Made by a program: the position numbers and the translations under genes. Shown in pieces: positions 1 through 13,000 of a stretch of 64,000 nt of DNA. Position 1 is the stretch's first letter. Each line of letters opens with the position of its first letter. The notes beneath the pieces are model-generated. The model did no database searches and was not told the DNA's origin. It saw only the letters and a program-made list of their open reading frames with translations. Origin of the DNA: Macrotrachela quadricornifera (lineage: Eukaryota; Rotifera; Eurotatoria; Philodinida; Philodinidae); contig JAJEKB010020870.1 of assembly GCA_022393335.1 (NCBI GenBank), positions 306,890-370,889 of the forward strand, in the 5' to 3' direction.

Positions 1-560
1 TTAAATTTGACAATCGATGACACACCTCAAGGGGTAGATCCCAAAAATTCGCCCTCAAACAGCATTTTTTTTCGCGCAAGCTTATATTAAATTATACGAT
101 TTTATTCCATTTTTGACGCTCTTTCTAATGGGCTAATTTGTTTTGAGATTGCTTGCATTACCGATTTTTCAGTGCCATCACCCACTACAGCCAATGGGAG
201 TGAAAGTTTAAAAATGTGACTTGACGCTGGATTAAAATTTTTTATTTCAAAATGTAGAGCATAAAATTCTGCATCGATTGATATGTGTTTCAGATTTTTA
301 AAAGAAAATCGCTACGTCAAAAAATGCAAAATACTGCAAAATACTAGTAATGTCTTAAATTTATGTCCGCTGGGATAAAATTGTTCTCACCATAACTTAT
401 ACAAGGCACGTCTGATTTTGATAATATTTTCAGGTTACATAGTCCTCAACAAGGTCTTTCTAACACTGAAAGAATCAATTCTCTAGCTATCAATGCGGCT
501 GAGTTATAGCAAAAACAAAAACGTCTTAAATTTATGTCCACCACTTTATGATCTCGGCCG
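1..560. repeat. Tc1/mariner-like element end (partial, enters from left edge)
   Basis: The 17-base string GTCTTAAATTTATGTCC occurs twice in direct orientation, at 352-368 and 523-539. The second copy continues into CCACCACT and stops near 546. Read on the minus strand this gives AGTGGTGGACATAAATTT followed by AAGAC, which resembles the outer end of Tc1/mariner elements. A second internal direct copy fits the IR/DR type of terminal repeat. No transposase frame is visible, so this is either a non-autonomous or decayed copy, or only its terminal part. The other end lies outside the window. The family assignment is by recall. Confidence 0.4.
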
Positions 561-888
561 TCAAGCATTTTTTTCTATAGTTTTACATGAGGTATCTAAA
601 ATTAAGACTAGCTGTTTCACGTTAGATTTTGGGAGGACGTGAATACCGTTAATCGAACGAAGGTAAATATTGGAATATAACATTTTTATTTGAATGTATA
701 TCAATCGTAGAAAAGTAACATTCGAATTGCACAGGAACGTAACATAAACGTGAACAAAACGCATTCCGCTCTCAATCTTTCTTAGCGTAGCGCTATTTTC
801 TGAATTTTGAAGTGAAAATCCAAAGATAAGTGGCTTAGATCGTAAATGCAGATGTGCCAGAAGTTGAGGGAGAAGAACTATATGGCTG

Positions 889-944
889 TGCGGCTAGCTG
901 TGACTGGCGTCCCTTCCGGGCGGCGACGAACGACTAGCTGCTCA
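889..944 (+). repeat. GC-rich imperfect hairpin repeat, copy 1
   Basis: A GC-rich island in AT-rich DNA. It folds into a long imperfect hairpin: GCGGCTAGCTGT at the left pairs with ACGACTAGCTGC at the right, and an inner stem GGCGTCCC faces GGGCGGCG around the loop TTCC. The same architecture recurs at 2551-2600 and 24399-24450 with different stem sequences. Confidence 0.6.
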
Positions 945-1639
945 TCTGTCTTATTAAAGATGTATAAACATCTGAAAAGAAAAAAAGGATTTTATATGGA
1001 CATAAATATGTGGAACACCATCGACTTCAAGATAAGCTGAAGTATAATAAGTCCGCTCTGAAAGTGTTATTCGCAGAAAGACAGTTTATGAAAATTTTTT
1101 TAAACTGAATAATATATATTTTGTTATGGAGAATTAACAAGTAACAGTTCCTTCTTTAACTGCCTCAATCCTCGACTTAATGATTAAGACTATTTGTATG
1201 CTATTTTACCTTGCTGAAGCAATTGGTGACGATAGTATATGCATTCATGTATGCCGATTACAATACTATTTTGGTGGTCTATAATAGTATGGGCATTTTA
1301 AAGTTAGAATGATTCTCACAAATAAAATCCTGATTTTTATTGAGTAGTTCATAAAGGAAAGTGTTTTCAAAAGTGACGTTGTAAAATTCTGTATTCTGTA
1401 TCTCAAGCTTTAGAAGAATGTCTTTGACATCTTTTTAGTTAATAATACAAGGAGAGATCAACCTTTCAATGAAAATTAATAGAAAAAAGTTAAAGCATGG
1501 GTACTCAGATCTGCGTCCACTTATAAATTCGTCTAGTGGCATCAGTATTACTATCATGCAATGACAATACTATAAGATATATTGCTTTCAGTTGCTAGTG
1601 AGTGCTTGCATTTTTACTCGACTGCCTTGTATGTAGCCC

Positions 1640-1800
1640 AACCAGAATATATTCCCTCGACTGAAGGGAGGGTAATACGAAAAAAATGAAAATGCGTTTG
1701 TGGGTTTGTCGCAGGTCAAAAAAACATTCTTTTACCGGATGACTCATAGGGGTAAAAAAAACATCTTAATCCTGGCTCTCATATAAGGGTTAAAGGAACA
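1640..1800 (+). repeat. Dispersed repeat R2, copy 1
   Basis: Starts TTCCCTCGACTGAAGGGAG at 1652. It runs through a TGCGTTTGTGGGTTTGTCGC region, then GGTCAAAAAAACATT and an AGGGGTAAAAAA segment. The copy at 2217-2360 keeps the same order of blocks (TTCCCTCGACTGAAAGGAG, TGCGTATGTATGTTTGTGTC, GGGTCAGAAAAACAT, AAGGGTAAAAAA). A third copy lies inverted at 25625-25710. It is old and diverged, with no coding frame. Confidence 0.55.
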
Positions 1801-2216
1801 CCACTTCTTTGGATCGTATGTAGGGGACAAAGGAATTGATGGTAGTTGTTGGTATGGTCTAGTGGTGAAGAACATGATCGCTCTTTTACCTTTAGTTCAT
1901 TTGAGTAGTGTAGGGAAAAGTGTACTAGTCTATTCCAAAAGATTGTTGGGACTGTCGCGAGTGACTTTTAACAAAGAAAAAGAAGCTCTAGCTTCGTTCA
2001 TTCTTAACCACATTCGATGAGGTCGGTTATTTTTCTCTCAGCACTCGGAGAAATATTTTTACAATGAGAATGATCGCCGTACAGTATACACGGCGCTTTT
2101 GTAATTCGAAAACATTTCCTGTACGTGGGTAGAGGAGCTGTTTATCAGATGGAAAGGGTAAAGTTAACAGTCTAGAAGAAAGTTTACATGATCAAGAGCT
2201 GCAGTGGCATTAATTG

Positions 2217-2360
2217 TTCCCTCGACTGAAAGGAGATCATATGAAAAACAATTTTGCGTGTGCGTATGTATGTTTGTGTCAGGGTCAGAAAAACATAGGC
2301 TTAGCTTGGTCTCAGCAATCAAAAAAGGATTGTCCTATTCTAACTCAAGGGTAAAAAAGA
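2217..2360 (+). repeat. Dispersed repeat R2, copy 2
   Basis: Second direct copy of the repeat at 1640-1800, about 565 bp downstream. It begins TTCCCTCGACTGAAAGGAG and preserves the GT-rich block, the GGTCAGAAAAACAT block and the AAGGGTAAAAAA block in the same order. Confidence 0.55.
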
Positions 2361-2550
2361 TGTATTTTAAATAGAAACTTAAGGTTTGCAAGAAGAGATG
2401 TTATTGAATCCGTCATCACCCTCTTGTTAGTAGTTTATGCAGTCCATGTAATTGACGTGTGTTTCGTTTATAAACCTGACATCTCCAGAAATTATTTGCA
2501 GCAAGAACATAGCATAGTGAATGAGTTAGATCTACACAGTTGATGTAGAC

Positions 2551-2600
2551 GAGCAGTCAGGAGTGGCGGACCGAAGGGACGCCGACGACTGACTGTGAAC
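2551..2600 (+). repeat. GC-rich imperfect hairpin repeat, copy 2
   Basis: Outer stem CAGTCAG pairs with CTGACTG. Inner stem TGGCGgaCC pairs with GGgaCGCCG around the loop GAA. Layout matches copies 1 and 3 (889-944, 24399-24450). The stems differ in sequence but keep pairing, most clearly the GGCG...CGCC core. Confidence 0.6.
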
Positions 2601-3659
2601 TATTTTTAATGGAAGATATCAAAAAGCTTATCCAGAGAACTGTTGAGTTCAGCTATTATCAAAAATATTTGTGAATGAAAGGATTGTACAATTCTTTGGA
2701 AGATCTCTTTCAATGAGAAACGTTTGCAAACCTGAAGCTTTGGAAAAAATAGTCGAAAACATAATGTATGTGACTGATACTAATACCTAATAAATCCTTC
2801 TTAAAGATTTTATAAATGTCCTCTGTGATGTGAAGATTAAAAGCGCTGGCTAATTATCAAAGGCGAGATTAACAGCCTCGCTTTTGAAAATCAAAAAACG
2901 TGGTAGGTTTGAGTGAACTAACTGAACCATCAGTGTAAATATCAACAGTATATCTAACAAAGACATAAAATATGAAAAAAGATTCAGTCGAGGGTCAAGC
3001 GAGTTGTCCGCGACGAGCGTTACTTGTTTATTAATAGATATTGAAAATGATGATATACTTGTCTAAAATATGTCTACAAAGCTATAAAGTTACTTAACTT
3101 TTAAAAAATATGATACTTCTTCAATCGAGTCCTTTTTAAATACTCAATAACATCTATATTTCTGGAGACTAACAAAGGAGTTTCATCGCAACTATCTCAA
3201 GATGTATAATACTGTTGTTGAATTTCGTTAGAGTTCGATAAGATTCAATTAAAAAATTTACGGGCTTCGTTGAATATGATGGTTAGAATGCAATAATAGA
3301 AATCTTGATGTTTACTTGCTAGGATTCAGCCAGAATTATTTATGCCCGATATGATTCGACCAGATTGTTGAATTTATGTTATCTAATTTCAAGTTCCATC
3401 TGATTTAACGCATACAGATGATTTTTTGTCACCAAATGATATGGGATATGAGGGGTTTCTGCCAGTTGAATCTCGTTGTTATTAATAATGTACATTTCCA
3501 ATAAGTTCAGTGAATTTGAAAGGCGATTTTCACAGAAAACGATATGAATCATCAGATTACATCCGAAAGAGTTCGACCAAATCTGAATGAGTGAGATCCA
3601 TCTGAAAAAAGAGACGAGTGATAAAATTGAAATGGTGGTAAGGAAAAAATGGCATTCTC

Positions 3660-5165
3660 TTCTGCCACTTAGTACGACTTGTGAATCGAATTGCTGTCGA
3701 TTTATTCAAAAACTAGATGGCATCTGGACTTTGTCGACAATGCGAACTCAGATACGAAGTGATTTTTCGAAATCTTGATTAATGATGTGCATTAGCTATT
3801 CAATTATCTATCAAACAGCTATTCTCGGATAATGATGTCTAATTTTTTTTTCGATGTTTTTTCTAAAACGACTAAAGTTTCTATTTAGAATTGAGATTCG
3901 AATAGTATAAATTCTTTTACGCATATTTGATTATCTTTTTTGTTCAGTATCTATTTTCATCATAATATCATTGATTATAATAGAACGTTCATCTTTCTCT
4001 GTCAAATCAATCATATGGTCTTGAACATCTTCAACATTATTATGAATATTATTGTTCTAAATAAAACCTATATTTGACCCGTTATACATCAGTACTTTAT
4101 TTGATTTAGTATCCTTTTTATGTTTTAAATGTAAAAAAATACGAGAAGCTTTCAAAACAATCAATAAAACGTTCCATGAACTAATGGAGCGTTGTCTTTC
4201 AGCTCGTGTTAGATATGCATTGTGTCTTGTTTTTGTTTTTGATGCTGCAGATTTCTTTTTAATCATTTAAAATATTTAATTGATACAATAGATTTTATAT
4301 TATAATTTAATAATAATTTAAGTTTTTCGATGAGATGAAGTCCTTTAATAACAACATAAATACGTACTACACTGCTTAATGAGAAATTCAGATATATAAA
4401 CTTTAACAATGTATTATTACTTTTATCAGTAAAATTTGAAAAGTTTTTAACTGGATAACTTTTCAATCAATAATTTTTTTTAAAATCTTGAATGTAAAAC
4501 TAATATCTGAAACAAATAATCAAATATGAGAATTTCACAAGATTCAATCAAAAAAAACAGCAAATAAAAACACTTTTATTTAGATCTTATTAATAATTTA
4601 TTTTTTTAAAGTCGTTGTTATAAATGAATTTATATTATTCAAAATTAATCAAGGATCATTTTAAAACTTTTATTAGCAATATTTTCCTCTAAAATTAATA
4701 TGCTATCTAAATACATATCTTATTCAATTTTTACTTATGAACGTGTTCTATTTTTTGATAGTTAATTAAATAAATCTGAAAATAATAGAACTTGTTAATT
4801 ATCAATCATCAGCTACACTTTCAGTTGTCAAACAGTTGTTATGTCAGAGTAGCACCTAATTTTTCGTTCGTTTTAATTATCTCAAAACGAAAAAAAATTA
4901 AAGTTTGAAAAAATCGTTTCTTTTTGATGCTTTCCGTGAACAAACTAAAGTCTCTATTTAGAAACAGATTTCGATTAGTATAAATTTGGTCTTCATATTT
5001 TCATACGGTGTTTGAATCACAAATTCCTGACTTTCGGCTTTCGAAATCGTAATGTCACAAATACAGCGTTTTTGATGCCTACGGATACAGTAAAGAAAGA
5101 AAGAAAACTAGATGGCATTTAGGCTTCGTCAAAATGCGAAATACAATCCACTGACGTTCGCTCTA
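3660..5165 (+). repeat. Degenerate duplicated segments
   Basis: Two blocks occur twice. AACTAGATGGCATCTGG at 3711 resembles AACTAGATGGCATTTAG near 5107, both followed by a TTxGTC...AATGCGAA stretch. ACTAAAGTTTCTATTTAGAA at 3871 resembles ACTAAAGTCTCTATTTAGAA at 4944, both followed by GATTxGAxTAGTATAAATT. The order is A-B then B-A, so this is a rearranged old duplication rather than a simple tandem repeat. No gene is seen from 1 to 5770. Confidence 0.5.
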
Positions 5166-5772
5166 ATGAAATTGATTTTCAGAGAAAAGAATCGTATAGT
5201 CTCTCTACTAATAAATTGACAGAAATCGTAAAAACGATGTGGATAAAGTAGTTTTATAATAGGCTCTCTTAAATGTTGTGAAAATCATACAAATCACTGA
5301 CGTCACTTTAGCGATTAATTATCTAGACCATGGAAAATGGTCACGCGATACTTTATCGATGAATCTGGATTTTATTTTGGGCAAATGAAGTAGCATTTTG
5401 AAATTTCGACTCGATTTATATCATATTCGATACTTCAGTTTGTTACTGACATTTAAATGACAATGAAACGCGGAGTTCCATTCTTCAAATCATTGCGTCA
5501 CTATATAGATGCCTCGCATCTTAATTACATGAATCACTTATCTGTGTTTTGTGCTCTATAGAAAAGAAAAAAAACGCAAACCAAATAGGCTTCTCATTAA
5601 AGGGAAAGATTCGTGAGCTTACTGACAAAAATGACTTATTCACCTCATCTGTTTAAAAAGAAAAAAGTGTGTCCTCTCTCCGCATGATCAGGTAATGTAG
5701 ATGAAGACGCACATAAATGACGATTCGTTATTGATGCTAATTTTTACGTAGCATTACCATTACTATTCACGC

Positions 5773-8700
5773 ATGTCACAGGAAACTATTCCTTCGTCGC
5801 AATCTGCAGAGGAAGGTAAGAATGAAAAGGAAGACTTATCGAAATTATCTCAAACAATGAAATCTAAAGTAAAAATTTTGCTTCTAATTAAATTAATATT
5901 CACATCTACTAATCTTTTTTTTTGTTGTCAATTTATTCTATTCATATCTACAAACTTCAAACTGAGTTGAGTTGCATCTGTCATTGAGAAAAAATTATCA
6001 ACTTATATTAGCTATTTTGTTAAAATTTTCTTTCGAACAAATAATTCTGTAAAATGTTTTCGAGATCAAATTTTATCTCTTTTATTTATATCCAATTCCC
6101 TACTATGTAATTATTATGTATTAAAAAACGAGATCATGTCTCAAAATCTCGAATAATGTATGGTAACTGTTATCATATGATAGATAGATTCATCATAAAT
6201 CGTATTTGAGCAAAATTCATCGCCATAGAAAAGTACAAATGGAGCTGATTTTTTTGTTTCACGAGGCCAACTTAGAATATTGTATTCACTTTAATTCATG
6301 ATGATTGTTTTTTTTTTTGTTGAATAGTTATGACTCCTGTGGTCTTCTCTGCTCGTATTTATTGTAATCATTATCATTGTCACAATGGTTATTGTCGTCA
6401 CTGTTAGAGTACGTCCATCGTCATTAATTCCACAGCGAATTGATTGTTATCCCGAAGCTTAATCGAAATTTTCAAATTATTGGAAAGAAGCTTGTCTCAA
6501 ACGAAATTGTCTGTTTGACAAGAGGGCAAGTTCAAATGTTATTCAAATCCTGCCTATGGCTATAAAATTTCAACAAGAGGATCAAACCAAGACAGGTAGG
6601 TGTACGAATAAAATTTACTACGAAATCAAGCGTTCGATGGTATACTTCCGAAACCTATCAATTTTTCGCCACTTGATGTCGAATATTATGCCAATGCCGT
6701 ATTTCGATTCAAACTTTATGATAATGTTAATCAACGATATAGGGTAAGATCAATTTAGTCATAGAAAATTTAATAAAAAAAAAGTTTGTTAGAAATGCAT
6801 CTTGAAATATTTTGTAAAAACTGACCAATATTCGAAATCGATCGAAATTTTTCACTTAGGAGTAACTCAGTCAAAGGTATGTAATAGATCTCATCTCGTT
6901 TGAGCAGATACTGATTCCACTGATTGATTCACCCGGTCGTGCTTCATCGCTACAGTACGAATTCACTCATTCATCGAATATTCTACCTCACAATCTGTTT
7001 TCATTCGCTATTCAATGCCATACAACTCAAACTATTCTACTCGATACATCACTTCGTGGTCTTGTACTCACCTGTCAATTTCTTCAAATAATCGTACGAC
7101 TTCAATCACCTACAAGTGATCTACGTAAGTTATCAACAAAATATTCGTTTCTTTTTTAATATGAAACAATTTGATCTATTCTATAGATACATATGACAAT
7201 TCAAATACAAATCATTATGGTTCACACTCATTCTATGTTGTCATGGAACAAATACCGAACTCAGACCAAATTCCATCAGGTCATATGCATGAAGTTCTCT
7301 TACTCAATTCAAATGCTATGAACTGTTCATTTAGTTCAACATCATCATCAACAATATGTACAATTCGTAGTATCCTCAATTTTTTCATCTTTCTTGGTCC
7401 AACACCAGAACAAGTCATTCAACAATATACGTGGCTAATTGGGCGACCGATTTTATCACCATATTAGTCACTTAGTTTTCAACTTTCTTGATGAGATTAT
7501 TCTAATTTGAGTCATTTGCAAACGGTTGTAGAACGAAATCACAACTTCAAAGTTCGACTCGATGTACAATATATGGATCTTGATTATATTGGATTTTAGA
7601 AAAGATTTTACAATCGATTCAATTCATTTTCGTCAATTAAAAACATATGTTTCTCAATTGAAACAAGATGGTATAAGAACAATAATTATTCTCGATTCGA
7701 GTACGATTGATGAGACAGATACTTATGCCTTAATCACTGAAAGTATCCTAAAAGATGTTCTTTTCAGGTAAATATAAGTATCAAAATTAATTTAGATTAT
7801 TTTCGATATTCAACTGTATTCAATGCAAACGAACTGATTTCCTGGAATTGGATGGAGATTGATAGTAATTATACACTTAAATGTCCAGTAAACTTTTATG
7901 AAGATCCACCCTATCGTACGAGGGCTGTTTTTCGACATGGTGAAAATATGAATCGATTTGATCGTCTTTTTGATCGCACTTTATGTATGTGGTGATAAAT
8001 CCAGAAACAGGTCGACCTAAATATCAACACTATGATGTTGGAGTGAAACAAAAGCAATATGGAATGCACTGTGATTAGCAATAGGCAAGCGAAGTTTAAT
8101 TTTATCTTGTTCGACTTTTACTGGTTCGGAGATAATGCAGCAACATGGCAGGAAATGAAACGTTCTTTGATTTATGATAGTTGAATTCAATTAGTTCGGT
8201 GTTTCTTTCAATAGTGCTGATATTTATGAGATTAATAAATTATTAACTGAAGAAGTGTGTATTCAATAATATGAAAATTATTGTTTTATTATTGAATGTA
8301 TCTTATTCTTCTTCCAGATGAATGTAATTGGGTGCCTTTTATCGATTTTCTCGAAATGTTTGTTTTAAAATGTATAAAATCTTTATCTTCATTTTTGTTT
8401 CCTATCTTTAGCATAATAGTAAAAAGAAACTCGATCAAGATCCAGCTTCTGGGTCTGCATCAGCTATTTCCATCATGATTTCAACTCTTCAGATTCGTTA
8501 TATTCTTCTATCTTACTATTACACATATACTAGGTTCACTAGTCCATTAACGATTTATAAGTATATACGCACCATTAAAGATTATTCCAATCTTGTTGAG
8601 AGGAGGTACGATTATACCAACACAAGAATATGCTTCGAATAATTAACTATTCTTTTGATTATATTCAGAATTCAGTTTATATTTTGGAGAAAATCCTTTT

Positions 8701-8814
8701 AGACTCATTATTGTACTTAATGCAACTGTTCAAACAGAAGGAAATCTTTTCTATGATGATGGTGAATCTCTTGATACAATCGACTCACGTCATCAAGCAA
8801 TAGTCAACTGTTGA
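5773..8814 (+). pseudogene. Decayed trefoil + GH31 alpha-glucosidase (sucrase-isomaltase/maltase type)
   Basis: Remains of a type II membrane alpha-glucosidase that would have cleaved alpha-glucosides at the cell surface. In order: a possible cytosolic first exon (5773-5868, ending at a GT donor); a hydrophobic anchor near 6355-6410 preceded by an in-frame TGA; a P-type trefoil (RIDCYPEA, then NCLFDKR and CYSNPAYGYK across a frameshift); the GH31 N-terminal domain near 6650-7130; and GH31 signatures in 7190-7770 (NHYGSHSFYVVMEQIPNSDQ, FLGPTPEQVIQQYTW, LDVQYMDLDYIGF). Then GRPKYQHYD and GDNAATWQEMKRSLIYD near 8010-8185, and a C-terminal NLFYDDGESLDTIDS near 8740-8790. Damage includes TAG for the usual Trp after ILSPY, several frameshifts, and loss of roughly 10-20 residues just before GDNAATWQ in the catalytic core. 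It cannot encode an enzyme. Confidence 0.85.
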
Positions 8815-10024
8815 TTAATATTATCGAAAACAACTATCTACAAATGTCAAAATTAATCTTAGACTGATTAATTATGTACGGATAGAATTCAATACCAATT
8901 GAGATACATGTGAACAACAAACTGGTGTATCCAAGAATGAAACCTGATACACAAATTGTTTTTATCGAGAAATTAAGATTAAACCATAACTAAAAGTCGA
9001 AAATTTAGATAAGAATCAACACTCTCTTTTTAGTTCATGCGATTAATCGAAGCTACGTTTTTTTTCGTATTAAATCAGGCCATCTAATTTTGTCTTTAAT
9101 ATTAATCTTTAATCAATTGTAATCATGTCTAGTTGAGTAAGTTCAGAATCCGAAACGATCTAGCATGAATGGTGAGACAGGACACTGACAATTAAGATTA
9201 GATCGTCAAAATCAATCACATACGATGAGTAGAATTATTCGATCCCTTATGATACGATATGTTGCAATACTAGAGGTCGAAAGTATTTCACCGTAAAATA
9301 GCATAAAATCAATCGGACTTAACGAATCTTGAAAGTGAACGTCGAAGGAAAATAAGTATATCTAATCATCGAATGCAATTAGATTTTAAATCTGTCCCAA
9401 GAGATTTGATCGAATTTGTCTCAACCATATCGATCAATTTTTAATTTAAATTCATTTACTAAAAAAAATGCAACTTGATTCATTAATGATTACTATCAAT
9501 ATGGTTTGCCATTCAATTTAAAATTCGTTGAAATACATGAACCATTCCCAATAATGAAAATCCTTAAATCGGATCGATTTTTGTTCGAATAGTATTTTTA
9601 AGACATTTTATTCAGTAAATGTTTATCACAGACAAAGGTAATAGAAGATCATTTTAATAACGAAAATGATAGATTCATTTCAATGGCGAAATGACACAAG
9701 ATGTCAGTAGAAATCAACTAATAAAAATGAATTCCCGATTATTATAAATATTATAACATAATCTTTTCTATAATATAAACTAAAAATTACAAAAATAATT
9801 TGTTTTAATTAGAAATAAAATAGTATTCTATAAAAAATTCATTGGTTATCCGCTATTTATATACAATCATATGGATAGGATCATATGCTTATGCTTCTTC
9901 ATGTTTTTTTTCTTCTTTCTGTCATCTATCGTCTCTATTCTTTCTTTTCACTTATAAACAAGTGTCAATGAGTAATGTTATCAAAATATATTTTTAGATC
10001 GGAAAAAAAACTAAAATATTTAAA
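8815..10024. other. Intergenic, no gene seen
   Basis: AT-rich spacer between the GH31 pseudogene and the AF9/ENL-like gene. The only notable feature is a splice-acceptor-like TTTTTAG at 9991-9997, 28 bases before the next start codon. It would fit a 5' UTR intron or a spliced-leader acceptor. Confidence 0.6.
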
Positions 10025-13000
10025 ATGACCGATCGTGATGATATAGGCGAGGTTTGTTAATTATATTATATTCATAAAATTTCTTCGAAATATCAAATAA
10101 TTAATTTATGAATAGATTGTTGAAATTGATTTTGAAGTTGGACATACATCAACAATTCGAGCAGAACCAACAACTATTCATAATCCACCACGTACTCATG
10201 ATTGGAAAGTTTATTTACGTTCAGCTGATGTACATGGTGATTTAAATTGTCTTATACAACGTTGTGTTTTTTATCTTCATCCAGAATTTCCCAATAATAA
10301 ACGAGGTTAAAAGATATTTATAATAAAAATATACATATGTATATATATTTTTTCTTTGTTTAGAATTAAAATCAACACCATTTGCTATTCAAGAATCAGG
10401 CTATGCTGGTTTTCATTTAGTAAAATTTAAAATCGTGTATTTTCTTTTTCGTCATTTTACATAATATTATTTTCTTGTAGCCAATTGAAATATTTTTTAA
10501 AACAAAAAAAGAACCAAAAAAGTTTCGTATTGAATATGATCTTGATTTACATACAAATGTTGAAGGACATCCACAAAGACAAAAAGAAAGTTATGTACGA
10601 AAATATCGTTGTACGTTTACCAATCCTGATCCTGAATTTCGTGAAAAAATTTTAGCTGCTGGTGGGGTAAGCAAAATTCTTTTTGTATTTTAAATTAAAA
10701 AAAAGTTTTAATTTCATCAATTATTTTCTTTACATATAGAAAATAAAGGATACCGGTCCAATAGCAACAAGTAATGATGAAAGTGATCAGGAAGATGAAC
10801 AAAATCCTCCGGCATTACCTGAACCAACTGTTCGTCTTTCTCCACCACAAAAACGATCATTTTCACCATTACCAACAGTCAATTCAACAAATAATAATAA
10901 AAAACTTAAAATTGAACAAACTACAACTAATCCAAAGAAAAAACAATTACAACAGTCGGTAATTAAGAATGAAAATCCGAGTAAAATAACAGTGAATAAT
11001 ACTACTAATAATAAAAAAATTCAATTAACATTACCTAATAAATCATCACAAAACATAGAAGAAAAACTAACTAAAAATATCCCAATTAAAGATTCCAATC
11101 AGACAATAACATCAATATCCAATACAAATGGATCTATAGAAGGTAAGAAAATATTATCTCTCTCTCTCTCTTTTTTTTTATTTTTATAAATTTATTTCAT
11201 TTAGATCCATTATCATCTAAATCTCGTCCATCATCAAAATTAAAATCAGATCATGATATAAAACCATCAATTCAAGCATTACCTGTAATCACTAAAAAAA
11301 AAGAGCCAATACCTTCACCATCAAAACCTAATACACAAATTCCATTAAAAAAACCTATACAAATACCATCAAATAAACCATCTTCTCAAAAAATTTCTAT
11401 TAAAATAGAACCAACATCAACTATAAATAAATCACCTTCAAATGTTAATATTAAACGAGAATCATCACCAAATATTACATCATCGAACAGTACAACTTCA
11501 ACAGTTTTATCAATTAGTAGTCTTAAAAAAATTCCAAAAAAAGTTGCACCACCACCACCTCCACCACCTCCGCCAGTCATTGAAAAACGTGCACGTTCAC
11601 CAATGACTCCTCCACCATCAAATAGAAATTCAGATAGAGTAATATATATATATATATATATATTAAATTTTATTTTAAATTAATTTTTTATTTTTATTAA
11701 GGATTCTCATCGATATCAATCTTCATCATCAAAAAATCAATCGAATTCAAAACGAGATCGTTCTACAACAGCAACACCAACAACACCACCATCATCATCA
11801 TCGAATAATAATTTTTCTAGTAATAAAAACAATCGATCAGAAAAACATAGTGCAAATAGTAGTAGTAATAGAGGTAAGTTAAGTATGAGTCTTGTTTAAA
11901 ATGATTAAATCTTTATTCTTTTTTTCAAAAGATGAGTGATTAGAAGTGCTATAAATAAATCTCTCGCAAAAATAATTAGATCTTTCAAAGAGTTTTCTTA
12001 TGTTAAATAGATTGGGATATAGCACTACCATATGGATTGTTTATATTGACTATGGAAAACTCATCAGAAACAGTTAATAAGCATTTCTTTATACAGTTTC
12101 CGTAGAACTTTTCAAAACAAATCGAAACTTTATTATTCACTCAACTCGAAATGTACGCGAAATAAAAAATTTCTAGTCTAACCTTTATTAGCTGTTAGAT
12201 TGAAGAAGATCTATGTAAAAGTATCTTATAGAATATCTATAAAAGTTCAATAAAACTTATTTATTTTTATATATAAATAGGTCGTTCTCGTTCACGAAGT
12301 CGTTCTCGATCACGTTCACATAATCGTTCAAGTCATCAAACACATCATAATAATCGTTCACATCATTCATCCAATTCATCTCGACATTCATCACAACAAA
12401 GAGAACGATCAAATCGTCATACATCACCTCATACTTATCAATCATCTACATCAAAATCATCATCACAATCATCTAATAATAATAATAATAGTCGTCGTAC
12501 ACCTACACCATCAAAATCCACTCGAAGTCCTTCACGATTAAATCAATCTCAAACTGATTCACTTCCATCTTTAAATGATTTATCACAAGTACCATTAACA
12601 TCATCTATAAATACTCCTCAATCTCGACCAAATAGTGTTGAACCTCCAATTATTCCTTCAACAGTATGTTCACCTTCAACACACATATTTCATAGTGAAG
12701 ATGATCATACACAAACACCAATGGATATTGATGGACAAAGTGATGATGATACAAATGTACATCGTCAAATGCCACTTTCAGATGATCATGATCAAATATC
12801 TCCATTATCATCAACATTTATACCAAATGATTCAACAAAAATATTAATTAATAGAAATTCACATTCAGACAATTCATATTTATCATCAGATACAAATGAA
12901 AGTAATGATGATAGTAATTTATCATTAGATAATGATGATAATGATGATGATAATTATGATGATTTATTATCAGTTTTAACTGATGATAATTTACGAACAA

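Noticed and set aside
846..1040. A 64-codon frame whose peptide resembles one at 24255-24458 (both have RRRTTS)
   Set aside because: The likeness comes from the shared GC-rich hairpin repeat being translated in the same frame. One frame starts in unrelated sequence and neither continues into a recognisable protein.
2551..2600. Hammerhead-type ribozyme in the hairpin repeats
   Set aside because: The required CTGANGA and GAAA core elements are not present in any of the three copies.
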